From: Shewanella sp.
GTDB taxonomy: Bacteria; Pseudomonadota; Gammaproteobacteria; Enterobacterales; Shewanellaceae
NCBI GenBank assembly: GCA_021462625.1
Contig: JAJNAU010000019.1
Coordinates: 1 to 34,734, forward strand
Length of the DNA: 34,734 nucleotides
Reading direction: 5' to 3'
Below the pieces are notes generated by a model. It ran no database searches. It was not told the origin of the DNA and was given only the letters and a program-made list of their open reading frames with translations. This document shows, in pieces, positions 26,838 through 34,734 of this stretch (position 1 is the stretch's first letter; every line of letters begins with the position of its first letter). The position numbers were made by a program, and so were the translations under genes.

Positions 26838-27098
26838 TAAGGAAGGTGCTAATAAGTCACATTCGTCTTCTGCGTAGGCTCACAGCTATCATATGCAAGG
26901 CACAGTTCGCCGCGAATGGCCTTAGTTCTTTGCAACAGCGGTAACGCTGCAGATGTCACTGTAAGCCACGCCCGAAGGGGCTTTGGTAGCCGCCGGTTTT
27001 CTGCGTTATTCAACTTTTAAAAGCGCCAGAATGCCAACAGTTGAATTCCTGCAGCTACCAAAGCCATCGTAGTGCGAGGACTTGTTAGCACTTACCAT
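26838..27098 (+). mobile_element. MITE family II copy C (divergent)
   Basis: Left end TAAGGAAGGTGCTAATAAGTC; right end GAGGACTTGTTAGCACTTACC in reverse matches GTGCTAA(C/T)AAGTC of the left end, with more mismatches at the tip. It shares its plan and some internal text with copies A and B (GGCCTTAGTTCTTTGCAACA against GGCCTGAGTCCTTAG...), but the middle is different and holds its own palindromes: CTTTGGTAGC / GCTACCAAAG and TTCAAC / GTTGAA. It fills most of the 461-bp gap between lepA and lepB. No open frame is supported. Confidence 0.7.
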
Positions 27099-27226
27099 TG
27101 GATGGTTGTTTTGGTTTTGCCTAATCAACCAAATTCCTGAATGATAACTTTTCCATATAAATGGTATGTTACCGATACTAGGTCAGGGCGACTCTTATTT
27201 TCCAACGGCAGGAGTAATTTCATAAT

Positions 27227-28144
27227 ATGGCGGCTTATTTTTCGTTAATTCTGGTAATAGCAACACTGGTAACCGGTCTTATCTGGGCTTATGACGCGGT
27301 CTTTCTGGCACCAAAACGCCGGCAGGTGTTAGCGTCGACTGTAGCCAGGGGTGGGGGCGAGATCTCCGAAGAGATAAAGCAACAGATCCTGAGTGAGAGT
27401 GCCTTGGTGGAAACCGCCCACTCAGTGTTTCCGGTACTCGCCTTTGTACTGGTGCTGCGCTCTTTCATTTATGAGCCGTTTCAAATTCCATCCGGCTCTA
27501 TGATGCCAACCCTGCTGGTGGGGGATTTTATCCTGGTCGAGAAGTTCAGCTATGGCCTGCGTGATCCGGTATGGCGTAGCAAACTGGTGGAAACCGGTGA
27601 ACCTGAGCGTGGTGATGTGGCTGTATTCAAATTTCCAGGTGATATCAAGGTAGACTACATCAAACGTATTGTCGGCTTGCCGGGTGACAAGGTGATTTAC
27701 CGCAACAAACATCTGTGGATTCAGCCCAAGTGTGAAGCCGACGCCGGGTGCCCAGCCCTGCAAATGGTGTCCAGAGTCGAAATTAATCGCGGTGAGTTTA
27801 TGCAGGATGGTGTTCCGCTGCTCAAATATAAAGAGCTGCTGGGTGATGTTACCCATAGTATTCTGATTAACCCGACTCTCGTCGAGAAAACGCAGTTATT
27901 TTACCTTCAGGGCAACTTGCCTGTAGGTGAGTGGATTGTACCTGAAGGCCAATACTTTGTGCTGGGCGATAACCGTGACAACAGCCGCGACGGCCGTTTC
28001 TGGGGCTTTGTGCCCGAGGCGAATCTGGTTGGTAAAGCTGTGGCTATCTGGATCAGCTTTGAGTTTGATCGCAAGCCTACTGATACGCTACCAACCTGGG
28101 TGCCTTCAGGTGTAAGATTCAACCGTATTGGTGCAATTCATTAA
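27227..28144 (+). CDS. lepB: LepB, type I signal peptidase
   Basis: 305 residues. Two N-terminal hydrophobic helices (about 4-22 and 66-78) anchor the enzyme with its catalytic domain in the periplasm. Catalytic Ser S91 in [10 protein letters not shown] and general-base Lys K146 in [11 protein letters not shown] are at E. coli-like positions, and [14 protein letters not shown] near 245 is the conserved box E. It cleaves signal peptides of exported proteins. ATG at 27227 with GGAG about 12 nt upstream. First gene of lepB-rnc-era-recO. Confidence 0.96.
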   Translation: MAAYFSLILVIATLVTGLIWAYDAVFLAPKRRQVLASTVARGGGEISEEIKQQILSESALVETAHSVFPVLAFVLVLRSFIYEPFQIPSGSMMPTLLVGDFILVEKFSYGLRDPVWRSKLVETGEPERGDVAVFKFPGDIKVDYIKRIVGLPGDKVIYRNKHLWIQPKCEADAGCPALQMVSRVEINRGEFMQDGVPLLKYKELLGDVTHSILINPTLVEKTQLFYLQGNLPVGEWIVPEGQYFVLGDNRDNSRDGRFWGFVPEANLVGKAVAIWISFEFDRKPTDTLPTWVPSGVRFNRIGAIH

Positions 28145-28149
28145 GTGTT

Positions 28150-28830
28150 ATGGATCCGATTAAAAATTTTCCCCGCCTGTGTCGTATCATCGGCTACGAG
28201 TTCAACCAACTTAAGCTGTTGACACAGGCGTTGACCCACAGAAGTGCGGCCAACAAACACAACGAGCGCCTGGAGTTTCTGGGCGATTCTATTCTGTCAA
28301 TCGTCATCTCCGACGCTTTGTACCATCAGTTTCCCAAGGCGACTGAAGGCGATTTGAGCCGGATGCGTGCCACCCTGGTGTGTGGTGATACCCTGGCGAA
28401 AATTGCTCAGGAGTTCAAACTGGGTGAGTATCTGCATTTAGGGCCTGGTGAGCTGAAAAGCGGCGGTCATCGCCGTGAATCAATCCTGGCGGATGCTGTA
28501 GAAGCTATTATTGGCGCCATCTATCTGGACTCTGATCTGGAAACCTGTCGTGCGCTATTGCTTAATTGGTACCGCGACCGTTTGCAGAACATCCAACCGG
28601 GTGTGGATCAGAAAGATGCCAAAACCCAGTTACAGGAGTACCTGCAGGGATTCAAAAAACCATTGCCTGACTATCAGGTCGTCAAGGTTGAGGGCGAAGC
28701 CCATGATCAGACGTTTACTGTTGAGTGCCGGGTAATCGAATTGCCTCAGTCTGTGGTTGGTGTCGGCAGTTCGCGCCGTAAGGCCGAGCAACTGGCTGCC
28801 GCTCAGGTGCTGGAGTTATTGAAGAAATGA
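28150..28830 (+). CDS. rnc: RNase III
   Basis: 226 residues, the E. coli length. Catalytic motif [20 protein letters not shown] at about 38-57 (E, D metal ligands), with the distal acidic site in [15 protein letters not shown] near 115. A C-terminal double-stranded RNA-binding domain (about 154-223) ends [18 protein letters not shown]. It processes rRNA precursors and cuts structured mRNA. It begins 5 bp after lepB and overlaps era by 4 bp (ATGA). Confidence 0.97.
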   Translation: MDPIKNFPRLCRIIGYEFNQLKLLTQALTHRSAANKHNERLEFLGDSILSIVISDALYHQFPKATEGDLSRMRATLVCGDTLAKIAQEFKLGEYLHLGPGELKSGGHRRESILADAVEAIIGAIYLDSDLETCRALLLNWYRDRLQNIQPGVDQKDAKTQLQEYLQGFKKPLPDYQVVKVEGEAHDQTFTVECRVIELPQSVVGVGSSRRKAEQLAAAQVLELLKK

Positions 28831-29849
28831 GTGAAAAAAACTTGCCCAACCATCCGCAGATGGACGAAGCGGAAGTGGAGAGCCATGAGCCTTCACTGGA
28901 CGAACTGCTGGCAAGGATGGATCAGGGGCACGGTAATGCGCCTCATTATGATGTGACCTATTGCGGTATGGTGGCCATTGTCGGCCGTCCCAACGTAGGT
29001 AAATCCACGCTGCTTAACCGTCTGCTGGGTCAGAAAATCAGTATCACCTCCCGCAAGCCACAGACCACCCGCCACCGGATCATGGGCATTCATACCGAAG
29101 GACCCAGGCAAATTGTCTTTGTCGATACGCCGGGACTGCACATTGAAGAGAAGCGGGCTATCAACCGTTTGATGAATCGTGCGGCTGCCAGTTCGCTGGC
29201 CGATGTGTCCATGGTGATCTTTGTGGTCGATGGCATGACCTGGACTGCAGATGATGAGATGGTGCTTAACAAACTGCGTCGAGGCAACGAAGAGCGCAAA
29301 ATTGTACTGGCGCTCAATAAAGTTGACTACATCAAAGAGAAAGAAGCACTGTTTCCTTATCTGCAGGAGCTGGGTGAAAAGTTCCGGTTTGATGAAATTC
29401 TGCCTATATCTGCCAAACAGGGCACCAATGTGCAGCGGCTGCTGGATCTGGCCGTCGAAACTTTGCCTGAGTCACCTTTTTTCTTCCCTGAAGACTATGT
29501 GACTGATCGCTCGCAGCGCTTTATGGCCTCGGAAATCGTCCGCGAAAAGTTGATGCGTTTCTTGGGTGATGAACTGCCCTACGACGCTACTGTGGAAATC
29601 GAGCAGTTCAAAATGATGGAAAACGGTGTATACCAAATCAATGCGCTTATTCTGGTTGAACGCAGTGGCCAGAAACGCATGGTTATCGGCAAGAATGGCG
29701 AGCGAATTCGCACCATTGCAACCGAAGCCCGTAAGGACATGGAACGCCTGTTCGATAACAAGGTGTTTCTGGAAGTATGGGTGAAAGTGAAGTCCGGCTG
29801 GGCCGATGACGAGCGCGCACTGCGCAGTCTCGGTTATGGCGAAGACTAA
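28827..29849 (+). CDS. era: Era, ribosome-assembly GTPase
   Basis: 340 residues, about 39 more than E. coli Era. The extra part is an acidic N-terminal extension (about 1-40: Glu/Asp-rich, [11 protein letters not shown]) before the shared start [19 protein letters not shown]1 is at 53-60, G3 DTPGLH, G4 NKVD; the C-terminal KH domain (about 235-330) carries [20 protein letters not shown]. Era binds 16S rRNA 3' end and guides 30S assembly. The ATG overlaps the rnc stop; starting at the usual position instead would need an internal non-ATG codon, so I keep the long form. Confidence 0.95.
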   Translation: MSEKNLPNHPQMDEAEVESHEPSLDELLARMDQGHGNAPHYDVTYCGMVAIVGRPNVGKSTLLNRLLGQKISITSRKPQTTRHRIMGIHTEGPRQIVFVDTPGLHIEEKRAINRLMNRAAASSLADVSMVIFVVDGMTWTADDEMVLNKLRRGNEERKIVLALNKVDYIKEKEALFPYLQELGEKFRFDEILPISAKQGTNVQRLLDLAVETLPESPFFFPEDYVTDRSQRFMASEIVREKLMRFLGDELPYDATVEIEQFKMMENGVYQINALILVERSGQKRMVIGKNGERIRTIATEARKDMERLFDNKVFLEVWVKVKSGWADDERALRSLGYGED

Positions 29850-29870
29850 TCTGCATTCGGGACGCTGCTT

Positions 29871-30563
29871 ATGAAACGTGGCTATGTCCTGCACTCCCGC
29901 CCCTACCGCGAATCCAGCATGATTGTGAACCTGCTGGTTGATGGTGAGGGGCGTGTCGATGCTGTTGTCCGCTTGGGCAGCGGCAAACGCAGCCTCAAAA
30001 GCATTATTCAGCCTTTTCACCCCTTGCTGTTTTCCCTCTCTGGTTGCAGTGATCTTAAAACCCTTTCGCGGGTTGAACCCATGTCACCGGCAATTCCGCT
30101 GCATGGTGACAGTCTCTATGCCGGTATGTATCTGAATGAATTGCTGATGCGTTTAGTGCATCATGGCGGTGAGTCGTTGTTTCTGGTCTATCACAGGGCA
30201 ATAATGACGCTTGCAAGAGAGTTTGGTGAGACGCAATTGCGGCTGGTTGAGCTGGCTTTACTCAAAGAGTTGGGGTGCATGCCTTGTTTGACTCTGGATG
30301 GTTTGGGACAGGAAATTTTACCCGAGCAACGCTATCAGTTCCTGGCAGAGCAGGGTTTCTGGCCCCTCATTGAAGGTGTCAGTGATGTGCGTGGCTGGTA
30401 TGGCAGCGCGCTGCTAGGACTGGATAAAGCGCAGATTACTGCTGAAGATCTGCCCGCCCTCAAAATGCTGATGCGATTATTACTGCATCCTTTGCTTGGT
30501 GATAAACCGTTGCGAAGCCGCGCCCTGTTTGCCGGTCGTCGCTCGCCATCAACCGGCCGCTAA
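29871..30563 (+). CDS. recO: RecO, recombination mediator
   Basis: 230 residues (E. coli 242). The N-terminal OB-fold (about 1-78; MKRGYVLHSRPYRESSMIVN) and the C-terminal helical domain (Leu-rich, ELALLKELGCMPCL near 125) are recognisable. RecO works with RecR to load RecA on SSB-coated DNA. The stop TAA (30561-30563) is the first three bases of MITE copy B, so the insertion cut or replaced the original 3' end; the last residues RRSPSTGR may be native or partly lost. Last gene of the lepB operon. Confidence 0.93.
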   Translation: MKRGYVLHSRPYRESSMIVNLLVDGEGRVDAVVRLGSGKRSLKSIIQPFHPLLFSLSGCSDLKTLSRVEPMSPAIPLHGDSLYAGMYLNELLMRLVHHGGESLFLVYHRAIMTLAREFGETQLRLVELALLKELGCMPCLTLDGLGQEILPEQRYQFLAEQGFWPLIEGVSDVRGWYGSALLGLDKAQITAEDLPALKMLMRLLLHPLLGDKPLRSRALFAGRRSPSTGR

Positions 30564-30832
30564 GGAAGATGCGAATAAGTCCCGTGCGTGCTCTGCCAGT
30601 GATAACAGCCTTTAGATGCGCGACGCAGCTCGACGGTAACGGCCTGAGTCCTTAGTGAGAACTGCAACCAAGCAGATAGGGCTGTCAGCCTCGTCCTTCC
30701 GGGCTTTCGGGCAAACACGATGACGGTGGTATTGCGCCTTGAAAGGCAACCCGCCTTGCTGCACCTGAATACCTTGAACTCGAATTTGCCCATCAGCCAG
30801 AGCGGTGCGAGGACCTGTTCGCACCTTCCCTA
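30561..30832 (+). mobile_element. MITE family II copy B, intact
   Basis: 272 bp from TAAGGAAGATGCGAATAAGTC to ...GGACCTGTTCGCACCTTCCCTA, with imperfect terminal inverted repeats over 22 bp (18 matches). It equals copy A without gaps, and shows the uninterrupted site (AGCGGTGCGAGG) where copy A has the nested element. Its first bases supply the recO stop codon. No transposase; the shared minus-strand frame seen in both copies looks non-coding (see rejected items). Confidence 0.88.
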
Positions 30833-30876
30833 AGTGACTTACCTTAGTTCTGTTCCAGCTTTATTGCTGATTGTAT

Positions 30877-30899
30877 TACCCAAGTTTGGGTATTTTTTT
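30877..30899 (+). terminator. Rho-independent terminator of the lepB-recO operon
   Basis: Perfect 6-bp stem TACCCA / TGGGTA (loop AGTT) followed by seven T. It stands 314 bp after the recO stop, the MITE lying between. The rest of the gap to pdxJ (30900-30971) carries a TACAAT that could be the pdxJ -10. Confidence 0.8.
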
Positions 30900-30971
30900 C
30901 CCTTGGTATGAGTACAATAGGCGCAAATTACAGCATTCGTTATAACTCAGCATCTTAGAAGGGGAGCGGGA

Positions 30972-31709
30972 ATGAGTGGTATTTTGCTCGGCGTTAACAT
31001 AGACCATATTGCCACTTTGCGTCAGGCGAGGGGCTCCAGCTATCCGGATCCAGTACATGCGGCGGCGGTGGCAGAGTATGCCGGTGCTGATGGTATCACT
31101 GTTCATCTGCGGGAAGACCGACGCCACATTCAGGATAGAGATGTTTATCTGCTTGCCAGGACTTTGAAAACTCGCATGAACTTCGAGTGCGCCGTTACTG
31201 AAGAGATGCTGAATATCGCTTGCGAAATCAAGCCTACTTATGTCTGTCTGGTACCGGAAAAACGCCAGGAACTGACCACTGAAGGCGGGCTGGATGTCGC
31301 TGGGCAGAAAGATAAAATTCGCGCAGCAGTGTCCCGTTTGACGGCGCAGGGCATTAAGGTATCACTGTTTATCGACGCCGATCCGGAGCAGATTGATGCA
31401 GCGGTCGAAGTCGGCGCGCCTTATATTGAGCTTCATACGGGTTGCTATGCTGATGCCACAGATGATGTCACTCAGGCCAAAGAGCTTAAGCGTATCAAGG
31501 CCATGGCAGCATATGCTCACGGCAAAGGGCTGGTTGTGAATGCCGGCCATGGTCTGCACTATCACAACGTGAAAGCCATCGCGGCTATTCCTGAGTTGTA
31601 TGAGCTGAATATCGGTCATGCCATTGTTGCCTACGCGGCTATTGACGGCATGGAAAAGGCGGTACGGCATATGAAGACCCTGATGCTGGAAGGGCGTCGG
31701 GGCGAGTAG
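30972..31709 (+). CDS. pdxJ: PdxJ, pyridoxine 5'-phosphate synthase
   Basis: 245 residues (E. coli 243). TIM-barrel with the family N-terminus [20 protein letters not shown], the [13 protein letters not shown] catalytic loop (His, Glu and Arg side chains), [18 protein letters not shown] and [10 protein letters not shown]. It condenses 1-deoxyxylulose 5-phosphate with 3-amino-2-oxopropyl phosphate in vitamin B6 synthesis. ATG behind AGGGGAGCGGGA. Followed after 55 bp by acpS, the conserved pair. Confidence 0.96.
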   Translation: MSGILLGVNIDHIATLRQARGSSYPDPVHAAAVAEYAGADGITVHLREDRRHIQDRDVYLLARTLKTRMNFECAVTEEMLNIACEIKPTYVCLVPEKRQELTTEGGLDVAGQKDKIRAAVSRLTAQGIKVSLFIDADPEQIDAAVEVGAPYIELHTGCYADATDDVTQAKELKRIKAMAAYAHGKGLVVNAGHGLHYHNVKAIAAIPELYELNIGHAIVAYAAIDGMEKAVRHMKTLMLEGRRGE

Positions 31710-31764
31710 TCTTGACTCAGTACTGGCCTGAATTGGCCAGCACAGGAAAACCATAGGGGAGCCA

Positions 31765-32142
31765 ATGGCAATTATAGGTCTGGGTACGGATATCGTGGCG
31801 ATCGCCCGCATCGAGCAGCAGTTGCAAAAGAGTGACAGACTGGCTAGGCGGGTGTTGACGCCTGATGAGTTGACTCTGTTTGAGGTATCGTCCCAGCCTG
31901 TGCGTTTCCTCGCCAAGCGATTTGCTGCCAAGGAAGCCGCCGCCAAGGCGCTGGGCACAGGCATTGGCCGGGGGGTGTCATTTCAACATATCCATATCAG
32001 CAATAATGAACTGGGCGCGCCCAAGCTTGTATTTACTGATGGCGCAGCGGAGCGACTTGAACTGATGGGTGGCTATTTAGGTCATATCAGTATCAGCGAT
32101 GAGCAGCATTATGCGATGGCAACTGTCATTCTGGAATCCTGA
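31765..32142 (+). CDS. acpS: AcpS, holo-acyl carrier protein synthase
   Basis: 125 residues (E. coli 126). MAIIGLGTDIVAIARIE carries the metal-binding Asp (D9), and RFAAKEAAAKALGTGIG the second acidic ligand (Glu) and catalytic Lys. It transfers the phosphopantetheine arm of CoA to apo-ACP for fatty-acid synthesis. ATG after GGGGAG. Likely co-transcribed with pdxJ; a MITE lies 39 bp past its stop and a bidirectional terminator beyond. Confidence 0.96.
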   Translation: MAIIGLGTDIVAIARIEQQLQKSDRLARRVLTPDELTLFEVSSQPVRFLAKRFAAKEAAAKALGTGIGRGVSFQHIHISNNELGAPKLVFTDGAAERLELMGGYLGHISISDEQHYAMATVILES

Positions 32143-32181
32143 TTTATGGCTCTGTTAACGTGTTAGTCTCTCGGTAGTAAT

Positions 32182-32448
32182 TAGGGTCTGTTGACCTTTG
32201 AAGATGGTTTTTGCAGCACTTTGTCGTTGTTTTATACAAAGCAACGCGATTGTGCTGTAGTTGTACTACATGAATGAGCGTTAATGCAGTAGAAAGTGAC
32301 GACAAACGCTGCCCGAAGGGCTCGGCTATACGCGCTTTACTCTTTGTTGCAAGGTATTTGCTTAGGCCCCTAGGCGGCACACCTTGCGTCGCGATTAAAG
32401 CGCGTCTAGAACGAGCAAAATTCAACCATGAAAGGTCAACAGACCCTA
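32182..32448 (+). mobile_element. MITE family I, full copy
   Basis: About 267 bp including flanking TA. The ends GGGTCTGTTGACCTTT are perfectly inverted and each is bounded by TA (TA-GGGTC ... GACCC-TA), fitting a transposon that targets TA. Internal text includes CTGCCCGAAGGGCTCGGCTA and GCGGCACACCTTGCGTCGCG; no transposase. It sits between the acpS stop and the terminator shared with the TonB receptor. The copy at 1-89 is in the opposite orientation. Together with flanking sequence it accounts for the 369-bp gene-free stretch 32143-32511. Confidence 0.88.
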
Positions 32449-32451
32449 ATA

Positions 32452-32482
32452 AAAAAGCCAGCGAATGTTCGCTGGCTTTTTG
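32452..32482. terminator. Bidirectional Rho-independent terminator
   Basis: Stem AAAAAGCCAGCGAA / TTCGCTGGCTTTTT with loop TG, near perfect, with A-run on the left and T-run on the right. It lies between acpS (+) and the TonB receptor (-), which end toward it. Confidence 0.85.
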
Positions 32483-32511
32483 CTCCAGGGAATTAGTTTT
32501 ACATTAGCGGC

Positions 32512-34734
32512 TTAGAACTGCAGTCGTGCACCGATAAACATAAAGCGGCCCAGACCACCGCCATAGGCGCTGTCGAAGTTACCGCGACCACCCAGGATGA
32601 AAGGCCCTTTCTCATCGAACAGGTTATTGACGCCACCGTACAGGCGCAGCTCGGCGTTGTCGTCGAACTCCCAGTCATAGGACACTGACAGATTGTGTGT
32701 GGTCACAGACGGCAGCTCATTGCCATACAGTGCTTCTGGGTTGGCAATACAATCATCCGAGCCATCGGCGCAGCGCTCTGCATTTGCGGCAATGTCCGCC
32801 TCCCAGGCCTCATGAGTAGATTGACTGCGACGAATTGAGCTCTTGTAGCGGGTGCTCCAACGTACACGCCAGTCTTCCTTATACCAGGTCAGGGACGCAG
32901 AGCCCTTGTCTTCGAAGATATCGGACGACAGCAGGCCTTCATAGTTATCAGTAAACTGACCGTTAGGACCTGTGCTGGTCACTGAATAGCCAATGACGTG
33001 GGTCCAGTCTGCTTTAAAGCGGATACGGCCCCACTCTTCAAGGTCATAACGGTATTCCGCAGCGATATCATAACCACTGGTATCGATTTCATCTGTGTTG
33101 ATAAGGCGTTGCTGAACTTCACTGATCTGGCCGTCGCTGTCACGGGTAATGTCGTTACAGAACTGATTGTCATCACCGTATGGCAGGGAAGAGTTGTAGC
33201 AGAAGCCGATAATATCTTCATTGGACAGTGAAGTAATGGCATCTTCAATGCTGATATCATAATAATCTACTGCAATCCGCAGACCTTCCAAAAAGTCCGG
33301 TGCCATGGTCAGACCCAGGGTAAAGGTATCAGCTGTTTCTTCCTGAAGCTCAGGGTTACCGACATTTGGTGAATAGCCGTTATTGTCATCTTCGAAAGAG
33401 TCATCAGCAGCAATGGTAGCGGCAATGCCAGGGTCTTGACGGCATGCGTCATGACCGGGCTCTGTTGACGTCGCTGTTACGCCATCACAGAGATCATCGA
33501 ATGAGTCATAATCGCCACGTGGTGGAGACATGAGATCAGTAATGGTAGGAGCACGCTGAGCCCGGGCCCAATTGGCGCGCATAGCATAACCATCCAGGGG
33601 CTCATAGATAAAGCCGGCTTTATAACTTTGCATTAAACCTGTGGTCGACCAGCTGTAATCGGCAAAGCGAGCAGACAAGTCCAGCGCCAGGCTCTTGGCG
33701 GCGGTCACATCTGCCAGCAGTGGCACCGAGACTTCGGCAAAGGCTTCATAGACATTGACATCACCACTGAATGAAGGGACATAGTTAAAGGTCACACCAC
33801 CTTCCGGTACATTGGTGGACACAGACTGAGTGTCACGACGGTACTCAAAACCAAAAGCTGAAGCAACACTGCCGGCTGGCATATCAAACAGGTCACCGGT
33901 TATATAGCCAACAACATTGGTCATGGTGATATCGGTATTGATTTCCGGCGTTGCGCGAATGTAATTCGCGGCTTCAGCGGTAATAGAGCCTGCACCAAAT
34001 AAATTGATGGGAACACAGCCGTTGGCGCGAGCTTCCTCACTTTTACACTGAATGGTACCATCATCCAGTACTTCGGCATTCAGGGCTTCGCGGACGCGGG
34101 CGACATAGATTTCATTTTGGCGAACCTGCTCTTGTTTGAAGTTACCGTAACCTACCGACAGATCCCATTCCCAATCTTCAAATAGGTAGCCACGTAATCC
34201 GGCCCAGGTGCGGTAGGTAGTTCGGGTGTTTTCATTGATGATATTGCCTACTTCGGCAAAGTTTCTGTCCCACTTCACACCTTTAGAGCTGGCATTCTCG
34301 CGGATAGCGTCGGGCATGTAAGGGTTATCGTATGGGATGCGACCAATACAGTCCGAGCCAAATTCGCCGGTATCCAAATCGCGGGTAATGATGGAATCAC
34401 ACTCATCTTCACTTTCTGGTGACTTGTCATTGACTGACTTGTTACGGGCAAATTGCAGTTGGAAGTAGGCTTCTACGCCATTATTAAATTCATATTCGGT
34501 TTTCACTGCGGCTGACAGAGCTTCATCTGGCACTTTGAGCATGGTGAACTGGTTGAAGTTAATACCATAGCGCTCTTCATGCCAGTCATCGCGCAGTGTC
34601 TGACCGTCATACCAAAAACCTGAGTCAGGCTTAGTACTGCTCTTCTCATCAAATACACCACCGTAGATAGAGTCGCTCAGGCTACGCCAGTCGGCCTGGG
34701 TAATGTCACGCATACACTGGTAGCCATTCTCGGT
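32512..34734 (-). CDS. TonB-dependent outer-membrane receptor, C-terminal part (start outside window)
   Basis: The frame is open from the right edge to the stop at 32512, at least 740 residues; no start is in the window because the reading continues upstream of the first Met (TENGYQC then MRDITQ). It lacks the signal peptide, TonB box and most of the plug, and shows the beta-barrel part. Typical segments: RANWARAQRAPTITDLMSPP near the centre, LQEETADTFTLGLTM, and the end YGGVNNLFDEKGPF...RFMFIGARLQF with the C-terminal Phe needed for assembly. Alteromonadales carry many such receptors for siderophores, vitamins or glycans; the substrate cannot be told. Two close Cys pairs (for example CDSIITRDLDTGEFGSDC) suggest extracellular disulfide loops. 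Confidence 0.9.
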   Translation of the reverse strand, partial: TENGYQCMRDITQADWRSLSDSIYGGVFDEKSSTKPDSGFWYDGQTLRDDWHEERYGINFNQFTMLKVPDEALSAAVKTEYEFNNGVEAYFQLQFARNKSVNDKSPESEDECDSIITRDLDTGEFGSDCIGRIPYDNPYMPDAIRENASSKGVKWDRNFAEVGNIINENTRTTYRTWAGLRGYLFEDWEWDLSVGYGNFKQEQVRQNEIYVARVREALNAEVLDDGTIQCKSEEARANGCVPINLFGAGSITAEAANYIRATPEINTDITMTNVVGYITGDLFDMPAGSVASAFGFEYRRDTQSVSTNVPEGGVTFNYVPSFSGDVNVYEAFAEVSVPLLADVTAAKSLALDLSARFADYSWSTTGLMQSYKAGFIYEPLDGYAMRANWARAQRAPTITDLMSPPRGDYDSFDDLCDGVTATSTEPGHDACRQDPGIAATIAADDSFEDDNNGYSPNVGNPELQEETADTFTLGLTMAPDFLEGLRIAVDYYDISIEDAITSLSNEDIIGFCYNSSLPYGDDNQFCNDITRDSDGQISEVQQRLINTDEIDTSGYDIAAEYRYDLEEWGRIRFKADWTHVIGYSVTSTGPNGQFTDNYEGLLSSDIFEDKGSASLTWYKEDWRVRWSTRYKSSIRRSQSTHEAWEADIAANAERCADGSDDCIANPEALYGNELPSVTTHNLSVSYDWEFDDNAELRLYGGVNNLFDEKGPFILGGRGNFDSAYGGGLGRFMFIGARLQF

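Overview
This is a chromosomal segment of a Gammaproteobacterium, most likely from the Alteromonadales. The evidence is gene order: mutH / rppH-ptsP-(TSUP)-lgt-thyA, nhaA-nhaR, sdhE-ygfX next to nadB, rpoE-rseA-rseB-rseC-lepA-lepB-rnc-era-recO-pdxJ-acpS, phoB-phoR-pstS, and a large TonB-dependent receptor. No genus can be fixed from the sequence alone. Nearly all of the window is housekeeping DNA; there is no phage, CRISPR array, rRNA or tRNA gene that I can support, and no evident novel defence or biosynthetic system.

Layout. 1-3117: an inverted MITE end, oxyR (-), decayed remains of an ECF sigma / anti-sigma pair (+), and rdgC (-). 3486-7891: a porin followed by the phosphate-starvation block phoB, phoR, pstS, with Pho-box-like sites before phoB and pstS. 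7892-8714: a gene-free repeat region in which one MITE is nested in another. 8715-10808: a membrane class III nucleotide cyclase and mutH, both (-). 10809-11577: a gene-free region with a cluster of DnaA boxes and an IHF consensus, in the neighbourhood where E. coli carries DARS2. 11578-16869: rppH, ptsP (interrupted by an in-frame amber codon), a TauE/SafE-type permease, lgt and thyA, closely spaced on (+). 16990-19539: nhaA, a small Rap1a-like secreted protein and nhaR. 19606-21893: sdhE and ygfX (+) converging on nadB (-). 22066-26765: the sigma-E operon rpoE-rseABC, then lepA. 27227-32142: lepB-rnc-era-recO, then pdxJ and acpS. 32512-34734: a TonB-dependent receptor (-) cut by the right edge.

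How it fits together. PhoR/PhoB would sense and respond to low phosphate and drive pstS. RpoE, with RseA, RseB and RseC, handles envelope stress. LepB, Lgt and LepA act in envelope biogenesis and translation. NhaR would activate nhaA under sodium stress. RppH and PtsP are RNA-decay and nitrogen-PTS functions, the latter apparently broken here.

The most distinctive content is non-coding. (1) There are at least two MITE families: a TA-flanked family with ends GGGTCTGTTGACC (at 1-89 and 32182-32448), and a 272-bp family with ends TAAGGAAGGTGCGAATAAGTC (8142-8642, 30561-30832, and a divergent copy at 26838-27098). One 272-bp copy is split by a third, IS4-like MITE with an 11-bp target duplication. 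Another copy supplies the stop codon of recO and separates the gene from its terminator. (2) The mutH-rppH intergenic region is a DARS2-like candidate. (3) ptsP and an ECF sigma/anti-sigma locus look like genes lost or being lost.
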